Below are positions 11,524 to 23,731 of a DNA stretch of 64,000 bases, piece after piece (the first letter of the stretch is position 1; every line of letters starts with the position of its first letter). The stretch covers positions 39,434,022 to 39,498,021 of the forward strand of contig CM033744.1 of assembly GCA_019671005.1 (NCBI GenBank). Reading direction: 5' to 3'. This stretch comes from Hibiscus mutabilis. Taxonomy: Eukaryota > Streptophyta > Magnoliopsida > Malvales > Malvaceae. The translations under genes were made by a program, and so were the position numbers. A model generated the notes under the pieces. The model did no database searches. It saw nothing but the letters and a program-made list of their open reading frames with translations, and was not told where the DNA came from.

Positions 11524-13554
11524 TTATGCAGTGGCAGTATGTTGTTGATCTTGAAACCATTCTTCTGGCCACCAATCTGGTCTAATTGCCATAACCTTTA
11601 TATCCTCCTGCCCCTGTATCGCCAATGTATCTTTGAAGGCGTCGTCAAGCCGCAAGACACCCATCCCATGGAAGTCAAGTGCAGTGGTCACACTCCCTAG
11701 CTTCTTACTAGAGACTGTGTTGATCACTTCTGAACCAGGGCCAACTTTTGCCTCAACCTCTGAAATAATAGAAGGTATCAAGATGTGTTGCTGCAAAAAT
11801 AATTAAAATTATCAAAGCCCAGCGGACAGAGATTACCTTTTCCATTATTATCAAGAAACAGTAAAGGAAGCAATCGCTTGCGAATAACACCCCTGTGGTG
11901 TGTACGAGCTATAAGTTCTTGCCCTACATAGCACCCTTTATCAAAGCTGATTGCATTTAGATCAGCGAAATTGTACTCGAGTGGAATTGCTTCCCCTAAA
12001 CAACATAATAACAATATCACAACCGAGACCGGACACAATAGGTTAAAAATTTGAAAACGAAAATGAGACATCCTACAACATAATTCAAGAACTTAAGTAC
12101 ACCATTGGCAATGGCAACAAAGCAAAAAAAGGACCTTTTGGAATTTCAGTTGAGCCCTCAGCAACTCCCTTCTCCAATCTCCACATAAGGTAATTCTCTT
12201 CATCTGTTTCTTTATCAGACTCAACTAAAGGTGCTGCAACAAGGAAAAGAATAACATTTCTAAGCAATAGGTGAGTTGCATGATTTCTTAAGAAACAATG
12301 AGACCCTAAATCGATTATTATCTTGAAGCCATGACTTGTGTTAAAAATACAGACAAGAATAAAGTTCAGCTGCAACAAAAGATTGTGAACTCACGTGTTG
12401 TACCAGACGGAAAAATCCCCCTGAAACCTAGACAATCTAATCTGGGATCCCTAAACCATTGACACCCAACATCACTGCCATGTGAAGCTGACTTGCTAGA
12501 ATCATCAACACCACTGCCCCAACCAACTGAAGCCGCCTCTGGTTCTTCAACAGCAGGGGTCTTTCCAGGAAGGTTACCACCGTATCTCTGCCAGCAAAGG
12601 AAGTCTTCTGCCACATTCTCGATGTCTACTTTAGACCTCAATCGATACCTGAAACAGCAAATACAGCAGATACCAGGACAACCACTAAGAGGAATTCTAA
12701 ATTTAGCATCACTATAAAAGACGAGCACACGTCAATTTACTATAGTCAAATGTGGTAAGAAACAAGAACATTATCAGATATATCTCTTCAGCAAATCATT
12801 TGAAAGAAACAGCAACACCGTAGAATTCATACAGATTATGGATTTAACAAATAACAAAACTCTGAAGAATGCAAAGATCTAGAGACTAATAAGTTATCTG
12901 ATATAAAACTGACCACCACTGTTTCATGCATATTCTCAAACAGAATTTCTAATGTCGCTAGCAAATTTATACATGGCATTAAAGGTCCATCCAGAATTGG
13001 GAAACACAAAGGAAAGCTTTTTTATATAAAGCCAACAATAGAAGAAAACCTTGACCATGAAATTTAACCTGAGAATGAGAGACCCTAAGTAAATCAAATG
13101 CAGAAGATAAATAAACTAAAAATACCCACTTCTTAAGAGTTGCCAACAACTCATCCAAGATCGACCTATCAACATCAGCCAAAATCTCCACCGGCTCACC
13201 AGACCCGCTACCTGGACCCGACCCAGTTCTGTCCAGCTTCTCTTCAGGCTGGGGCGGCCTATACAAGAACAAGTCATACAAAAACCGCCCTTGAGGCGTC
13301 AAAAGAGCTGCATACATAGGAGGAACTACGACAGAGGCAACGTTCGGTGTTGGAATGGGGGAGTTCCCTTCACGCGGGGGTTCACCAAACCTCCGTACAT
13401 CGTTTGATAAAAGACCCTGAAGGAATTTGATGGTGTCGGGTCCCGAGAACCGGATTACGGACCGGGATTTTAAGTGAGAGCACAGCGGGCCGGCGTTTTG
13501 GAGGTTGTGAAGGCAACGATGGTGGAAGAGAAGCGAGGGTCTGAAACGGTGCAT
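11524..13554 (-). CDS. IBA57: Mitochondrial IBA57/YgfZ-family Fe-S assembly factor
   Basis: Minus-strand model of five exons: 13554-13130, 12648-12395, 12233-12135, 11995-11837, 11759-11524. Every intron is GT-AG and the phases join cleanly to 1173 nt (390 residues), close to what I recall for the Arabidopsis homologue At4g12130. The N-terminus (MHRFRPSLLFHHRCLHNLQ) is basic with no acidic residue before D40, as expected for a mitochondrial presequence. The GcvT/YgfZ-like fold follows. The family signature KGCYVGQE is at residues 279-286 in exon 4. In yeast and humans IBA57 works with ISCA proteins to mature [4Fe-4S] clusters; the plant protein is assigned the same role. A glycine/serine-rich stretch ends exon 1 and an acidic linker lies in exon 2. 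No stops or frameshifts are seen, so the gene looks functional. Confidence 0.92.
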
Positions 13555-13699
13555 TTTAGAGTCGTTTTGGACTGTTTCTGTGAGGGTTTAAAGTTGGAAG
13601 AAATGCAGGGGTTTAGAGTTATTAGTCATGGCCTATGGGAGAGTATGATGATCAACACGCGGGCAACGTTCGAGCTTTCGGTTCCTTTACACTGACACG

Positions 13700-13925
13700 T
13701 TGACGTTGTTGTTCAGGAGGACACCACAGATGTTCGACGAAATTCTTGAATGAGATCGGGATATGTTCGAAATCAGGAGAGAAACTTGACCCTTGAGTGT
13801 GCGCAAGTATATGTATATTGAGCCGATGACATGTTGATACTTAGGCCTTTGAGCCTCGGTCTATGTTCATCTCATTTATTTATTTTTCTTTTAAACAAAT
13901 ATAGTTCTTATTTTTAAGGCTTAAT
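13700..13925. other. 5' flank of the IBA57 gene
   Basis: This is the upstream region of the minus-strand gene beginning at 13554. I see no other gene. The plus-strand frame 13474-13695 overlaps exon 1 and is a shadow. Confidence 0.4.
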
Positions 13926-14485
13926 CAAAATAGCTTAACTACAAAATAAGTGCCCAAACTATGTTTTTTTGCAATAGATGCGTAAAGTATTTTTTGGCTG
14001 AAATAAGTGCCTAAAGTATTTTTTGGCTGAAATAGGTGCCTAAATTTTTATTTTTGGTTGAAATAGGTGCCCAATTAGGTGCCAAAATTAACTTTAAAAC
14101 AAGCCAAAAATGAAAGTTTAGGCACCTATTTCAGCCAAAAAATACTTTAGGCACCTATTTTAGCTACAATAAAAGTTTAGGCACCTATTACAAAAAAGAG
14201 ACATATTTTAGGCACTTATTTTATAGTTTAGCCATCAAAATAAATGTCCAAATTATCTTATTTTTTCCTTTAAGTGTCTAAATTATTTTTTGTCACTTTT
14301 AGGTGTTTAAACTATTTTTTTAGGTGTCTAAACTATTTTTTTGTCTCTTTTAAGTGTCCAAACTATTTTTTTGTCAAAATAGGTGCTTAAACTATCATTT
14401 TTTGGCACCTAAAAAGGGTAAAAAATATTTTAAGCACTTAAAATGAAGAAACATAATAGTTTGAGCACTTATTTTGACATTAAGC
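13926..14485. repeat. Long hairpin built of short direct repeats (copy 1)
   Basis: From 13930 to about 14080 a unit of roughly 26-36 bp recurs, with the core AGGTGCCTAAAGTATTTTTT. From about 14100 to 14230 the reverse complement recurs (TTTAGGCACCTATTTCAGCC). A second, degenerate round of the same words follows (14270-14480). Transcribed, the region would fold into a long stem. The same design occurs at 42515-42925. It is non-coding and probably a foldback transposon. Confidence 0.7.
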
Positions 14486-15185
14486 TTATTCTTAAGCATC
14501 CAATTACATCTTAGATTATAGGTTAATTAACTCTTATCCTGAATCCAACAAGTGATCTTATTAAAAAATTAATGATGTTTATAGTAGAAAATTTGAACAC
14601 TTTTACTTACAAAAGTTTGTGTAGCTGTAGGCTATCATCGTCATTATCATACGAATGAAGAAAGCAATTTCTATTCCTTTTTCGAGTTTTGACTTTTGTT
14701 TGCGCTTCCCTCTTCTTACGTATTCAAAATCATCATTGATGACCGATGGAACCAACCAAAGGAAATTGACAATTCGGAGGCAGACACTAAACAATAATCA
14801 TTGTTGAAAGAAAGTTAAACCCCAAGAATTTAGTTGGTGGTTAATTCTTGTAATTTTGAATTTGCAGATAATTCTTGTAATCCCTTGTCCAAACACTTTC
14901 TTTAGAATTGCATATAATTCTACTATGTTATTGTCTAGAGTTTGAATCATGTCCCACGCCCAATTAGTGATGCTACTGATGAATCCTTCTGCACATTTTA
15001 CGTGATTGTCCTACTACTATGCAGTCTATTTGGTTGTCTTTTGGCTCCTCTTTTATTGAGCCTGATTTCTTCACATTACCCCTTTTCGATTGGATCCTCT
15101 ACGGTGTCTTGGTTGCTAGTTAGTAGTTACTGTGCTATTACTATAACGGAGGGGCCTTAGAATCCCCTATTCTTTGTACTTATGT
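14486..15185. other. Intergenic
   Basis: No supported gene. The plus-strand frame 14942-15160 encodes a hydrophobic stretch but has no recognisable family and lies just upstream of an RNase H relic, so it may be diverged transposon sequence. Confidence 0.35.
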
Positions 15186-15680
15186 GGCAATGCTGGCTTC
15201 GGCTCCATTTGGGGAGTGCTCCGTGATTCCAATGGTAACTTTCTTGCCTCTTACAACAAGTCTATATTGCAAGACATGCGTTCTTCAGGCAGAATTTTGG
15301 GGTGTGCTTGAAGGCCATCGCCTCGCCAGGAATTAAGGCCTTGATCGCTAAGTGTGCAACTTGACAATGTTGACGCTTGTAGACTCCTTGTTAATCCATC
15401 GGACACTAGCCAGTATACCCTGGTTCGAAGCACAGCAACTCTGCTCAACAGAGCCTGGTTTGTTGAGTTCAACCTTGTTCGTCGTGAAGCTAATATACCA
15501 GCTGATTTTATGGCCAAACTCGATCTTCCTTCGGATGGTTCTCTTGCGGTATCTTTGGTTCCTCCTGCTGCGCTCCTTCGTCTTCTTAATAGAGATGGGG
15601 AGCCCAATGTAATGGCTACGGCATCATTTTCACTCAAAAAAAAAATTATAAAAACTTCATTGAATGTATGTAATACATGA
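15186..15680 (+). pseudogene. RNase H-like (RVT_3) domain pseudogene
   Basis: Pieces of the plant RNase H-like domain lie in two frames. GFGSIWGVLRDSNGNFLASY (15192-15251) is the first strand region. AEFWGVLEGHRLARN follows in a shifted frame. Then VQLDNVDACRLLVN and FNLVRREANIPADFMAKL lie in the frame ending at 15680. At least two frame changes and a stop after LARN separate them. The order matches LINE or LINE-derived RNase H domains of plants. Confidence 0.75.
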
Positions 15681-15784
15681 ATTTTGATTTTTTTTCAATT
15701 ATGTACATAAAGTTTTGATTTTGATTTCATTATGACATAAAATGTTGATTTTAACTTAATTATTCACAACTTAAAAAATAAAAT

Positions 15785-15915
15785 ATATTCATTAGATCAA
15801 GTGGTTAAAGCTCTCAGTTGACAACCTTTACTCTCCCCAAGATTGTAGGTTTAAAACTCATTAGAAACAAATTTTGTAAAAATTGTTCAAAAATAATAAA
15901 CATATTAACCCATAA
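15785..15915 (+). mobile_element. tRNA-derived SINE candidate
   Basis: An A-box-like AGATCAAGTGGTTAAAGC (15794) and a B-box-like GTAGGTTTAAAACTC (15846) are about 50 bp apart, as in Pol III promoters of plant SINEs. There is no cloverleaf, so it is not a tRNA gene. Ends and target duplication are not resolved. Confidence 0.4.
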
Positions 15916-16185
15916 AATTTCAAAGAAGCTTCGAAAAACATGTAGGGATAAAATCACTCAAACTCGCTGAATTCTTATTCAAAACCAACACATAAAATTT
16001 CACCAAATCAACCCATAAATTCTTTCAAACGTTTAATCCAGCCTGAAAAAAATAATTTTTAAACGGATGAAGTTTTTTTATTTAATGATCATATAGGTTA
16101 TACGTAATATTTAAAGAAACAATTGTACAAATATATGATGTAATTACTGTCGTTTTTGTGCACGACTACTCTTTACTCACCTCGA

Positions 16186-16370
16186 CGAAAAATTATTAGA
16201 TGGGTTGACTCACTACGTTATTCATGATTAAATTTTTATTTTATTTTTTTTCTAAGGTGAATTTTTATATCTTTCCTACATATCATTAAATGAATGAATT
16301 TTATTGGATGAGATCATAGATAATATAAATAATGTAGATGATGTAATAATTTCTCCATCTGGACGGAAAC
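16186..16370 (-). mobile_element. MITE copy, inverted partner of 17108-17280
   Basis: The reverse complement contains CAATAAAATTCATTCATTTA, ATGTAGGAAAGA and AAAATTCACCTT in the same order as the partner element. One end carries AAAAATTATTAGATGG. It is non-coding. Confidence 0.6.
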
Positions 16371-17107
16371 AACGGTGTCGGGAAATCTTCAATTTTGACT
16401 TTTCCACTCATCTACTTCTGGATGTTGCATGTGGAGCCCACTTCCCACCTCTCAAAAAATATATTTTAATAATCCTAAAATAATTACGAGTGATATATAT
16501 TTATATATATTTTACAGATAAAAATATTTAAATTTATATTTTTAAAATAAATAATATATTCTTTTTTATGAGACCATTCATTAAATTCTTTTTATATTAT
16601 TTGTTGTACTTTTCAATTTGCACTCAACCTTTTACATTTAAACCCACTTGAGCTTTTTATATGAACGGTCCAGTGATGTGAGGATTATAGGCATAGTTAT
16701 CATCCATCTCATATTTAAACGGTTAAATTTATTAAATAATATATCAATTACAATTTAGAATTATATCAGATTTAATATAATTTATATATGTTTTACTATA
16801 CATATTAAAAATATCAAGTCCATTTAACAATAACTACCCACCGAGAATGTCTTGCAGTTGAGTCATTATTCTATCTTAATTAACCCTAATCTTCTGTAAT
16901 TTCCGTGGACCACCGTGGGTATTTGCAAAGAAATTTATTAACGAACTTGTCATGTTGGAATATTCTAAGAAAAAAACAGGCCATTGAAAAAGAAAAACAT
17001 TAGATTAATACCAATCCACGGTAATCCTAATCCGCCACACGTTGGATTCGTCGGGCCAACATTGTCAACGCACCCACAGCACACAACCAATCAGATAAGT
17101 CTCCATT

Positions 17108-17280
17108 TAACGAGAAATTATTATACGATCTTGACTCACCACGTCAATAAAATTCATTCATTTAATGACATATAGGAAAGAAGTGAAAATTCACCTTAAA
17201 AAATGAGATAAAAAATTATTATTAGATGAGACCATAGATGACTGGTAATCCAGATCCATCTAATAATTTTTCCTATTTAA
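17108..17280 (+). mobile_element. MITE copy next to the DUF1442 promoter
   Basis: It contains CAATAAAATTCATTCATTTA, ATATAGGAAAGA and AAAATTCACCTT and ends in CCATCTAATAATTTTT, matching the inverted copy at 16186-16370. It ends about 100 bp before the DUF1442 start codon and so may form part of the proximal promoter. Confidence 0.6.
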
Positions 17281-17382
17281 CATTTTTTTTGGTCTCAACT
17301 ATAAAGCAACACCCACCAAACCTTTTAAGCACAACTCGAAAAAGATCACACGATTGAGAAACCAAGGTAGTTGAAGGAAGAA

Positions 17383-18135
17383 ATGAAGCTGGTTTGGTCT
17401 CCGGATACAGCATCCAAGGCTTATATTGATACTGTTAAATCTGTAAGCAATCAATCAACCTTCTAAGAATCTAAATTCTGATTCCTTGGTGTTTTTAGTG
17501 CTTTTGATTGATGATGGTTTTCTCTTTTTTTGTGTTTGTAGTGTGAACTTTATCATGAATCTGGTGTAGCAGAGCTTGTTTCGGCCATGGCAGCAGGCTG
17601 GAACGCGAGATTCATCGTGGAGACATGGTCACTGAGTGGCGCCACCGCAACAAGCGTCGGACTGGCGGTTGCTAGCGGCCATACAAACGGAAGACATGTA
17701 TGCATGGTTCCCGATGAACGATCAAGGCTAGCTTACGTTGAGGCCCTGGAAGAAGCCGGTGTGTCACGACCGGAAGTCATCGTCGGAGAACCTGAGGAAG
17801 TAATGGATAGTTTAAACGGCATAGATATCATGGTGGTAGATAGCCAACGAAAGGACTTTTCTAGGGTACTAAGGCTGGCGAAACTGAGTAACCGAGGGGC
17901 AGTTCTGGTATGCAAGAATGCCGATTCCAAAACTGCTTCCAGTTTCAAATGGAGAAGTGTTATCGACGCTGGTTCACGACGGCTCATCCGCTCCGTGTTT
18001 CTTCAGGTAGGGAAAGGCTTGGATATTGCTCATGTAGCCACCAGAGAAGGAAATTCAAGTTCAGGCAAAGGCCAAAGACGGTGGATCAAACATGTCGATC
18101 GTCAATCGGGGGAAGAATATTTCATTCGAAAATAG
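17383..18135 (+). CDS. DUF1442 family protein
   Basis: Two exons: 17383-17442 (20 codons, MKLVWSPDTASKAYIDTVKS) and 17542-18135, with a GT-AG intron of 99 bp in phase 0. The product has 217 residues. It matches the plant DUF1442 family (Arabidopsis At1g12320, At1g62840, At2g45360 from memory), including the family's opening MKLVWSP, the block MAAGWNARFIVETWS and SGHTNGRHVCMVP near residues 67-80. Predicted folds for the family resemble Rossmann-type methyltransferases, but no activity is established to my knowledge. There is no signal peptide or membrane segment. The C-terminus (KGQRRWIKHVDRQSGEEYFIRK, in part) is basic. The frame is intact and looks functional. Confidence 0.92.
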
Positions 18136-19439
18136 AATAATCATATTTCTAGAAGAAGAAAAGTTTTAATTGTATGTAGATCCCTTTTTCGACTTTATTG
18201 GTCTTTGACTATTGACTTGTAAAGGAATTTAAACCTGAAAATTGTTTAGAAGTTTCCAAATCCAATCATCTTGTTGAATCAAATTGGTGTCTAATTAGCA
18301 GCCTATGTTTTAATAATTATATCAAGAGACCAAACCATGAACATGTTTAACAAGAAATAAGGACAAAAAACATTCTAATTTGATGTTTTGACACCATAAA
18401 TCTAATGGTTTATCTTCAAGAAGCTTTTCTTGTCTAAAAATGACTTCTTGCTTTAAATCCATTTTGGCTTCTCCGATTGCAGCCCATGTAAAGAGAATTG
18501 AAACACAAATAAACTGCAATCTAGACCAGGCCAAGCTTTAGAACTACGTAGAATCATGATACAGGCAAAGCAGGTGGCAGTGTTCACTTGTTATTGTGAT
18601 TTAGAAACACTCGCAGAATATCATACAGTTCCGAACATACGATCATGCAATAGCAAACCGGATTTTTTTTCAAGTTAAGCATAAACATTTTTGTTAGAAT
18701 CAAGTACCATTGCTTTGTTTAATAATGGGTTATTAATAATTAACATTTTTTTCTTTGCATATTAATTTTTTGGAGTCTGCTTAACAAAATCATCTTGGAC
18801 ACTTTTAGGGTCTTGAGCCAAAATTAAAAAATGAGCCAAATAGAACGAAAGTATATCTCATTACTTTGAGCAATCAATTTAATATTTTATTAATAGACTA
18901 TAAAAACATTATTAGACTTTGTAAAACATATTATTTTGTTGTTTTGTTAAGAAAAAACATAAAAAAATATTCTCTCAGAATTTTTGTAAGGCAGCTTAAG
19001 CTGGATGTGAGGGCCCTGAGCTGAAGCTCATGCTGATCCACTTATAAGCCGGACTTGTTGCTTAATTGTAAAATAATATAATTTCATAAATATAATTTTT
19101 TGAACTAATGTATAAAGAGAAAATACATCAAAGTTATAAAAAAATAGTATACAAATTAGAGCACATTAATCACATTAATCAATCATTCTCCTAAAGTATA
19201 CACTAAATAATAAAATATGGCTATACAAGAGTGAAAATCTAACCAAACAACTTGAAAAAATGGCAGATACAAACATACATCACAATCATCGGTGAAAAAT
19301 AAACACTATCAATCTATTAACACTAACATAAAAAATGTATATAACAACAGTGACATATTAGCAAATTAACTTCACCACAATTCAATCGTATTCTACCAAG
19401 ATGGGATAACTGATCTAAAAAGTTTAAATCAGGGTTATC
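18136..19439. other. Intergenic, AT-rich
   Basis: Contains the 3' UTR of the DUF1442 gene at its left. No gene was recognised. The right half probably belongs to diverged retroelement DNA leading into the LINE relic. Confidence 0.4.
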
Positions 19440-19993
19440 ATCTAGCAGAAAGACCACCTTTGAATACTGATGCTTTTGTTTCTAGTCTAATCTTGACCGA
19501 AGAAAGAGAATGGGATAAAAGAAATATTGCTGACTTGTTTTCTATAGAGGAGGGAAAGAACATTCTTAATATTCCGATCGGAGGCCCAAACATAAAAGAT
19601 CAAGTAATTTGGATGGATAATAAGAAAGGATGTTTCTCGGTGAAATCGGAATATCACCTTCGTATGAAGTCGGAAAAAAAATGAAGATGGTTCGTCTTCA
19701 AGCAATGATCTTAGAAACGGGAATTTACTGTGGAAGTCAATCTGAAATCTTAAAACTCCTTTAAAAATCAGAACTTTCTTTGAGCCTGCAATAATGCCCT
19801 TGCTACCTTTGGTAATCTCCAAGCAAAATTCAAAACATCTTTTCCGAGGTATGCTAAATGTGGTGATGCTTCTGAAAGTGTCGAGTATATTTTCTTCTTT
19901 TTCCCCTTTGTTCAAGCAGTCTAGAAAGTATCCGGCTTTAACTGTTCTCCTAATAGCTTTGGATACCCTGACTTTTGTCATTGGTGAGAGTTT
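19440..19993 (+). pseudogene. LINE-type RT relic, zf-RVT part (left half)
   Basis: The frame 19460-19684 reads VSSLILTEEREWDKRNIADL, then a DQVIWMDNKKGCFSVKSEYH motif. This is the spacer and zinc-binding (zf-RVT) region that follows the polymerase domain in plant non-LTR proteins. After frame changes it continues with a LWKSI.NLKTPLKIRTFF block and a CGDASESVEYIFFFFPFVQAV block (the usual CxxC..E...H.LF.CP.A..VW). It is then cut by the LTR element at 19994 and continues at 25285. No polymerase domain is present upstream. Confidence 0.75.
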
Positions 19994-21017
19994 TGTTGGG
20001 ATGATCCAACGACCAACCGAATGGCAAGAAGGGGAGAATTGATTTTTAGGTGTTTATGGTGAAAGCAATAGAAATTAAAAATAGGCACAAAGATTTATAG
20101 TGGTTTAAGCTTCTAACCAAACTCTACATCCACTACCTTAGCTTCCTACTAAGGATTTTCTCAAATTCACTATGAATTTCTTTCTTTTTTCTAGGTTCAA
20201 GAGCAAACCTTTACAACCTCAAAGCTTATACCTAAAGCTTTGAGAGAACCCCCTCTTACAAGAGAAAAACAAATAGCAAGCAAGAAAATCCTCACAAAGT
20301 ACAATGTTTGCACAATTAAGCTCTCACCCAAAACCTAACACTTGAGCATAAATAACAATTACGCTCACAAGTGTGTTCTACAAACAAAATGACAATTAAA
20401 AGTACAGAACACTTTTCTTAACCATAGAATGTTGGCTTGATGTTTCTTGTATGTCCATGGCTGCTTGATTGAGTCTTTTAAACCCTCTAATGTGTTCACG
20501 ATCGTTACTAGTCGTTAGGGTTGGTTTCAAGCCGTTGGGGTCTTTCTTTCCCGCAATAAATGCAGTTCTAGACTCTTCGATATTGGTACGCGGGGACCAA
20601 TATCGGTACTTGTTCTTAAGAAAAATAGCCGTTGGAGCAATTTTAACACAGAAGTATCGGTACGCTATACAAGCGTATTGGTATGCACTATTGGGTATTA
20701 ATACGGCTAATGTCGTATCGGTACGCCAAATGGCTACTAAAATTTGGAGAACTTAAGGATTAACAATCGTATCGGTACTCTTAAAACTGTATCGATACGG
20801 GGTCCTCTGGATTTCAGTACGGGTCAAACCGTATCAGTACTCAAGACCAGTTTTTGACACTTTGGCTATTTGAAATCATTTAGAATTTGTCAAAAACCTT
20901 TTGAAAATATTTCAAACATATTTTTCAAGTTTATGGGCTTTTGAAATATTTTTACAAATTAGTTTAAGTCCAAAAATCTTTTTTATTAAGTTATATCGAA
21001 ATTAAATAGGTTTATCA
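19994..21017 (-). repeat. 3' LTR of the gag-only element
   Basis: 1024 bp, TGTTGGG...TTATCA on the plus strand. It is colinear with 23732-25284 except for a duplication there. From about 20575 it carries a cluster of GTATCGGTACG-like motifs. Confidence 0.88.
20575..20850. promoter_or_regulatory. Cluster of near-palindromic GTATCGGTACG motifs
   Basis: At least eight variants of ATCGGTAC or ATTGGTAC occur within about 280 bp of the LTR (e.g. AATATCGGTACTTG, CGTATCGGTACGCC, ATCGTATCGGTACTC). The cluster recurs in the other LTR at 24310-24560 and 24885-25105, and in the internal region at 21515-21590. The clustered, partly palindromic layout suggests protein-binding sites in the LTR, but no factor can be named. 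Confidence 0.4.
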
Positions 21018-21031
21018 ATCTCCCCTTTTTG
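21018..21031 (-). promoter_or_regulatory. Polypurine tract
   Basis: ATCTCCCCTTTTT on the plus strand, i.e. a purine run AAAAAGGGGAGAT on the coding strand, directly adjoins the 3' LTR as required for plus-strand DNA priming. Confidence 0.8.
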
Positions 21032-22020
21032 ATATAACGAAACCACTTGAAAATTTGTTTTTGTGAAAACTCCCCCTTAAAAAATAATTTTAGAAAAATA
21101 GAAATATTTTTAGAAAATATTAAAGCCCCCCTTTTTCATTTTAAAATTTAATTTTTCAAACCTATCTCTCCCTCTTTTTGTTATATCAAAAATAGTTTAA
21201 AAAACAAGTTTGAAATCACGTTTAAGTTCAAGAACACCAATTGTTGGAAGAAAATAGTACCAATTGATAGGAAATATCAATTATTGTGTAAGATAACATT
21301 GGAGAAAAGACCAAAAAGATTTTAACCAAAAAAATTCCCCTAATCAAGCATAAGTAAATTGTTAGTCCAACAATTCAAGAGAAGTAAAATTAAATTTCAA
21401 ATAAAATAACCAAATAAACCAAGAAATTCAATTTAGACATGCCATAATATAAGGAAATCAAATAAAAACATGAAGGCATGACAAAAACGAGACAAAATAA
21501 TCCTTTTTTTATTGTGCGTATCGGTACGGTATAGACCGTATTGGTACTGATTAAAGGTCGTATTGGTACGGTATGGGATGTACCAGTACCGAAGGCACGA
21601 ATTTGGTGAAAATTGCAGCAAAAACAACTTAAGAGGCCTTACAACTTTGTTTTAAGTTCATACAAAGGCTCTATTAAGTCCTAGTTATACATTAAGCACA
21701 TTTTGCAACACATGCTTCTCAAAACCTATCATTTAACACATTAAAAGCATAATTTCACCAAAATCAATCAAACGTTACATGTTAATGGTCATAAACATAG
21801 ATATGAGCATACAAGGCCAAAAACACGTAACTCATGCAATTGAGACCCCTTAACTATATGCAACTATGCACATCATGGAGTCATACAAACATGCTTAGAT
21901 CAACATGAAAATTAGACATGGAGAACATGATCAAGCAATTGCACGAAATTTAAATTTACCATTTGAACCAAGTTAGGATGTTAAGCATTCCTTCTCCGAG
22001 TGTCATTCATCCTTTGTGTG

Positions 22021-23643
22021 TTATGAGCTTCCAAAAATTTCAACTTTGATCATCAATGGCTCAAGCACACCTACAAAAAGACAATCAAGTAATTTTTGGT
22101 ATCCAAATTGCTTTGGATCCAATAGAGTTAGTCCCAAATAACTTAGTCCCCTTAGGAATCCATTTTTCAATATCTTCCTTTTTCTTTGAAACAACGAGTC
22201 CTTTTGGGACCCAAATGTTTTAAACACGTTTTCCATGTAAAAATCCAGGGGAACTAGATTGTCTTTGTTAAAAATTTGTTTTAACAAAATTTGTTTTGGA
22301 GTTACCTCTAACTTCACATTTTTGAAAATCTTTGTTAAACAAAATCTTTGTTAAACATATTATTTTTGAGGTCATCAATTTCCCTTTGATCATTCTCTTG
22401 AACTTTTAGAAGCAAGTTTTGTAAATCCAAATTCTTTTTCTTAAAATCTTCAAACTTTGCTTCAAGTTCAAGATTGGTTTTAGAAAGCAATTCATTTTCG
22501 ATTTTTAATTTTGAAAATAACTTTTTGTTTTTAAAAAATGAAGCATTGAATTCCAAAACCAACTCATCATAGGCTTCTTGTAACTCATCAAAAGTATACG
22601 GATTTAAATTAGATGAGTTAAAAGTTACCATTGAATCTTCTTCGATGGCCGTAAAACATAGGTGAGCTACCTCATTTTTGGTGGTGTCCTCTTCATCACT
22701 CTAAATAGCCACAAATGCCTTCTTCTTATGGCTTGATCCATTTTGGTTGAAACGAGGGCAATCATACTTGGTGTGCCCCAGCTTCCTACACTCGAAGCAT
22801 ATGATGAGATCCTTCTTCTTCATTTTCAATTCATGTCTTGATTCTTCTTTTTGTTGCTTCATGAATCGGGTGAATTTCATAAAGAGCTTGACCATATCTT
22901 CTTCTTCGTCTTTACTCTTCTCTTCACTTGATTCTTCTTGGATTCTTGAGGAGGATTTGAGAGCAACAACATTCACGTTAATGCCTTGCTCTATTATCTT
23001 CTTCTTTCACATCTTCTTCTCTTTCTTTTTTTTTCTCCTCTTCTTTTCCTTTTTCATGGTTTCATGAGTGAGAAGAGACCCCAAGAGAGGATCAAACTTC
23101 AAGGTATTGAGATCCTTGGCTTCGATGATAGCAGTCTTCTTTGAGTCCCATAACTCGGAAAGAGAATAGATAAGCTTTCAAACAAGCTTATCTTTCGAAA
23201 TTATTTCTCTATAGCCTTTAAGTTTATTGATAATGACGAAGAATCTATCAAACATCTTGGTGACATATTCACCAGTTCTATTTTGAAGTTCTCATACTCA
23301 AGGTTGAGAAGACCAATCTTGGTCTCCTTCACTTTATTGGTTCCTTCATGAGTGACTTCAAGCTTGTCCCAAATCTCTTTGACACTTTCGCAAGATGATA
23401 CTTTGGCATATTCTTCTGGACCAAGTGCATAAAATAGAATGTGTAAGGCCTTCGTATTAAGCTTCATCTTCTTGTGATCATCCGCACTCCATTTGCCTTA
23501 CTTCTTTGAGGAACGAACAAGCTATCAAGAATAATGTCCCAAAGACGATAATCTTTGGCTCTCATGAAGTACATCATCCTATTCTTCTAATATGAGTAAT
23601 TGGTCTCGTTAAAGTAAGGTGGCTTATCGACAGATTGGGCCAT
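22021..23643 (-). pseudogene. Copia-type gag, decayed
   Basis: The start ATG (complement of 23641-23643) opens MAQSVDKPPYFNETNYSY, followed by TAG at 23587-23589 where copia gags have W. Further blocks in shifting frames give the UBN2 gag domain (LGPEEYAKVSSCESVKEIWD at 23360-23420), then a zinc knuckle CFECRKLGHTKYDC (C-x2-C-x4-H-x4-C, within 22701-22976). A coiled-coil-like acidic/basic stretch (22335-22631) and a tail to 22021 follow. Several frameshifts are present. It lacks the protease that normally follows. Confidence 0.85.
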
Positions 23644-23717
23644 GAACTCCAATTGATGTAGAATGGTTGAGCTCCTCAAGGATCGACTCTAGGATGTTAA
23701 TCCAATAAAGAGACGAA

Positions 23718-23729
23718 GCTCTGATACCA
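23718..23729 (-). promoter_or_regulatory. Primer-binding site, initiator tRNA-Met
   Basis: The coding strand reads TGGTATCAGAGC, complementary to the 3' end of plant initiator tRNA-Met, two bases inside the 5' LTR. This is the usual copia primer site. Confidence 0.88.
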
Positions 23730-23731
23730 AT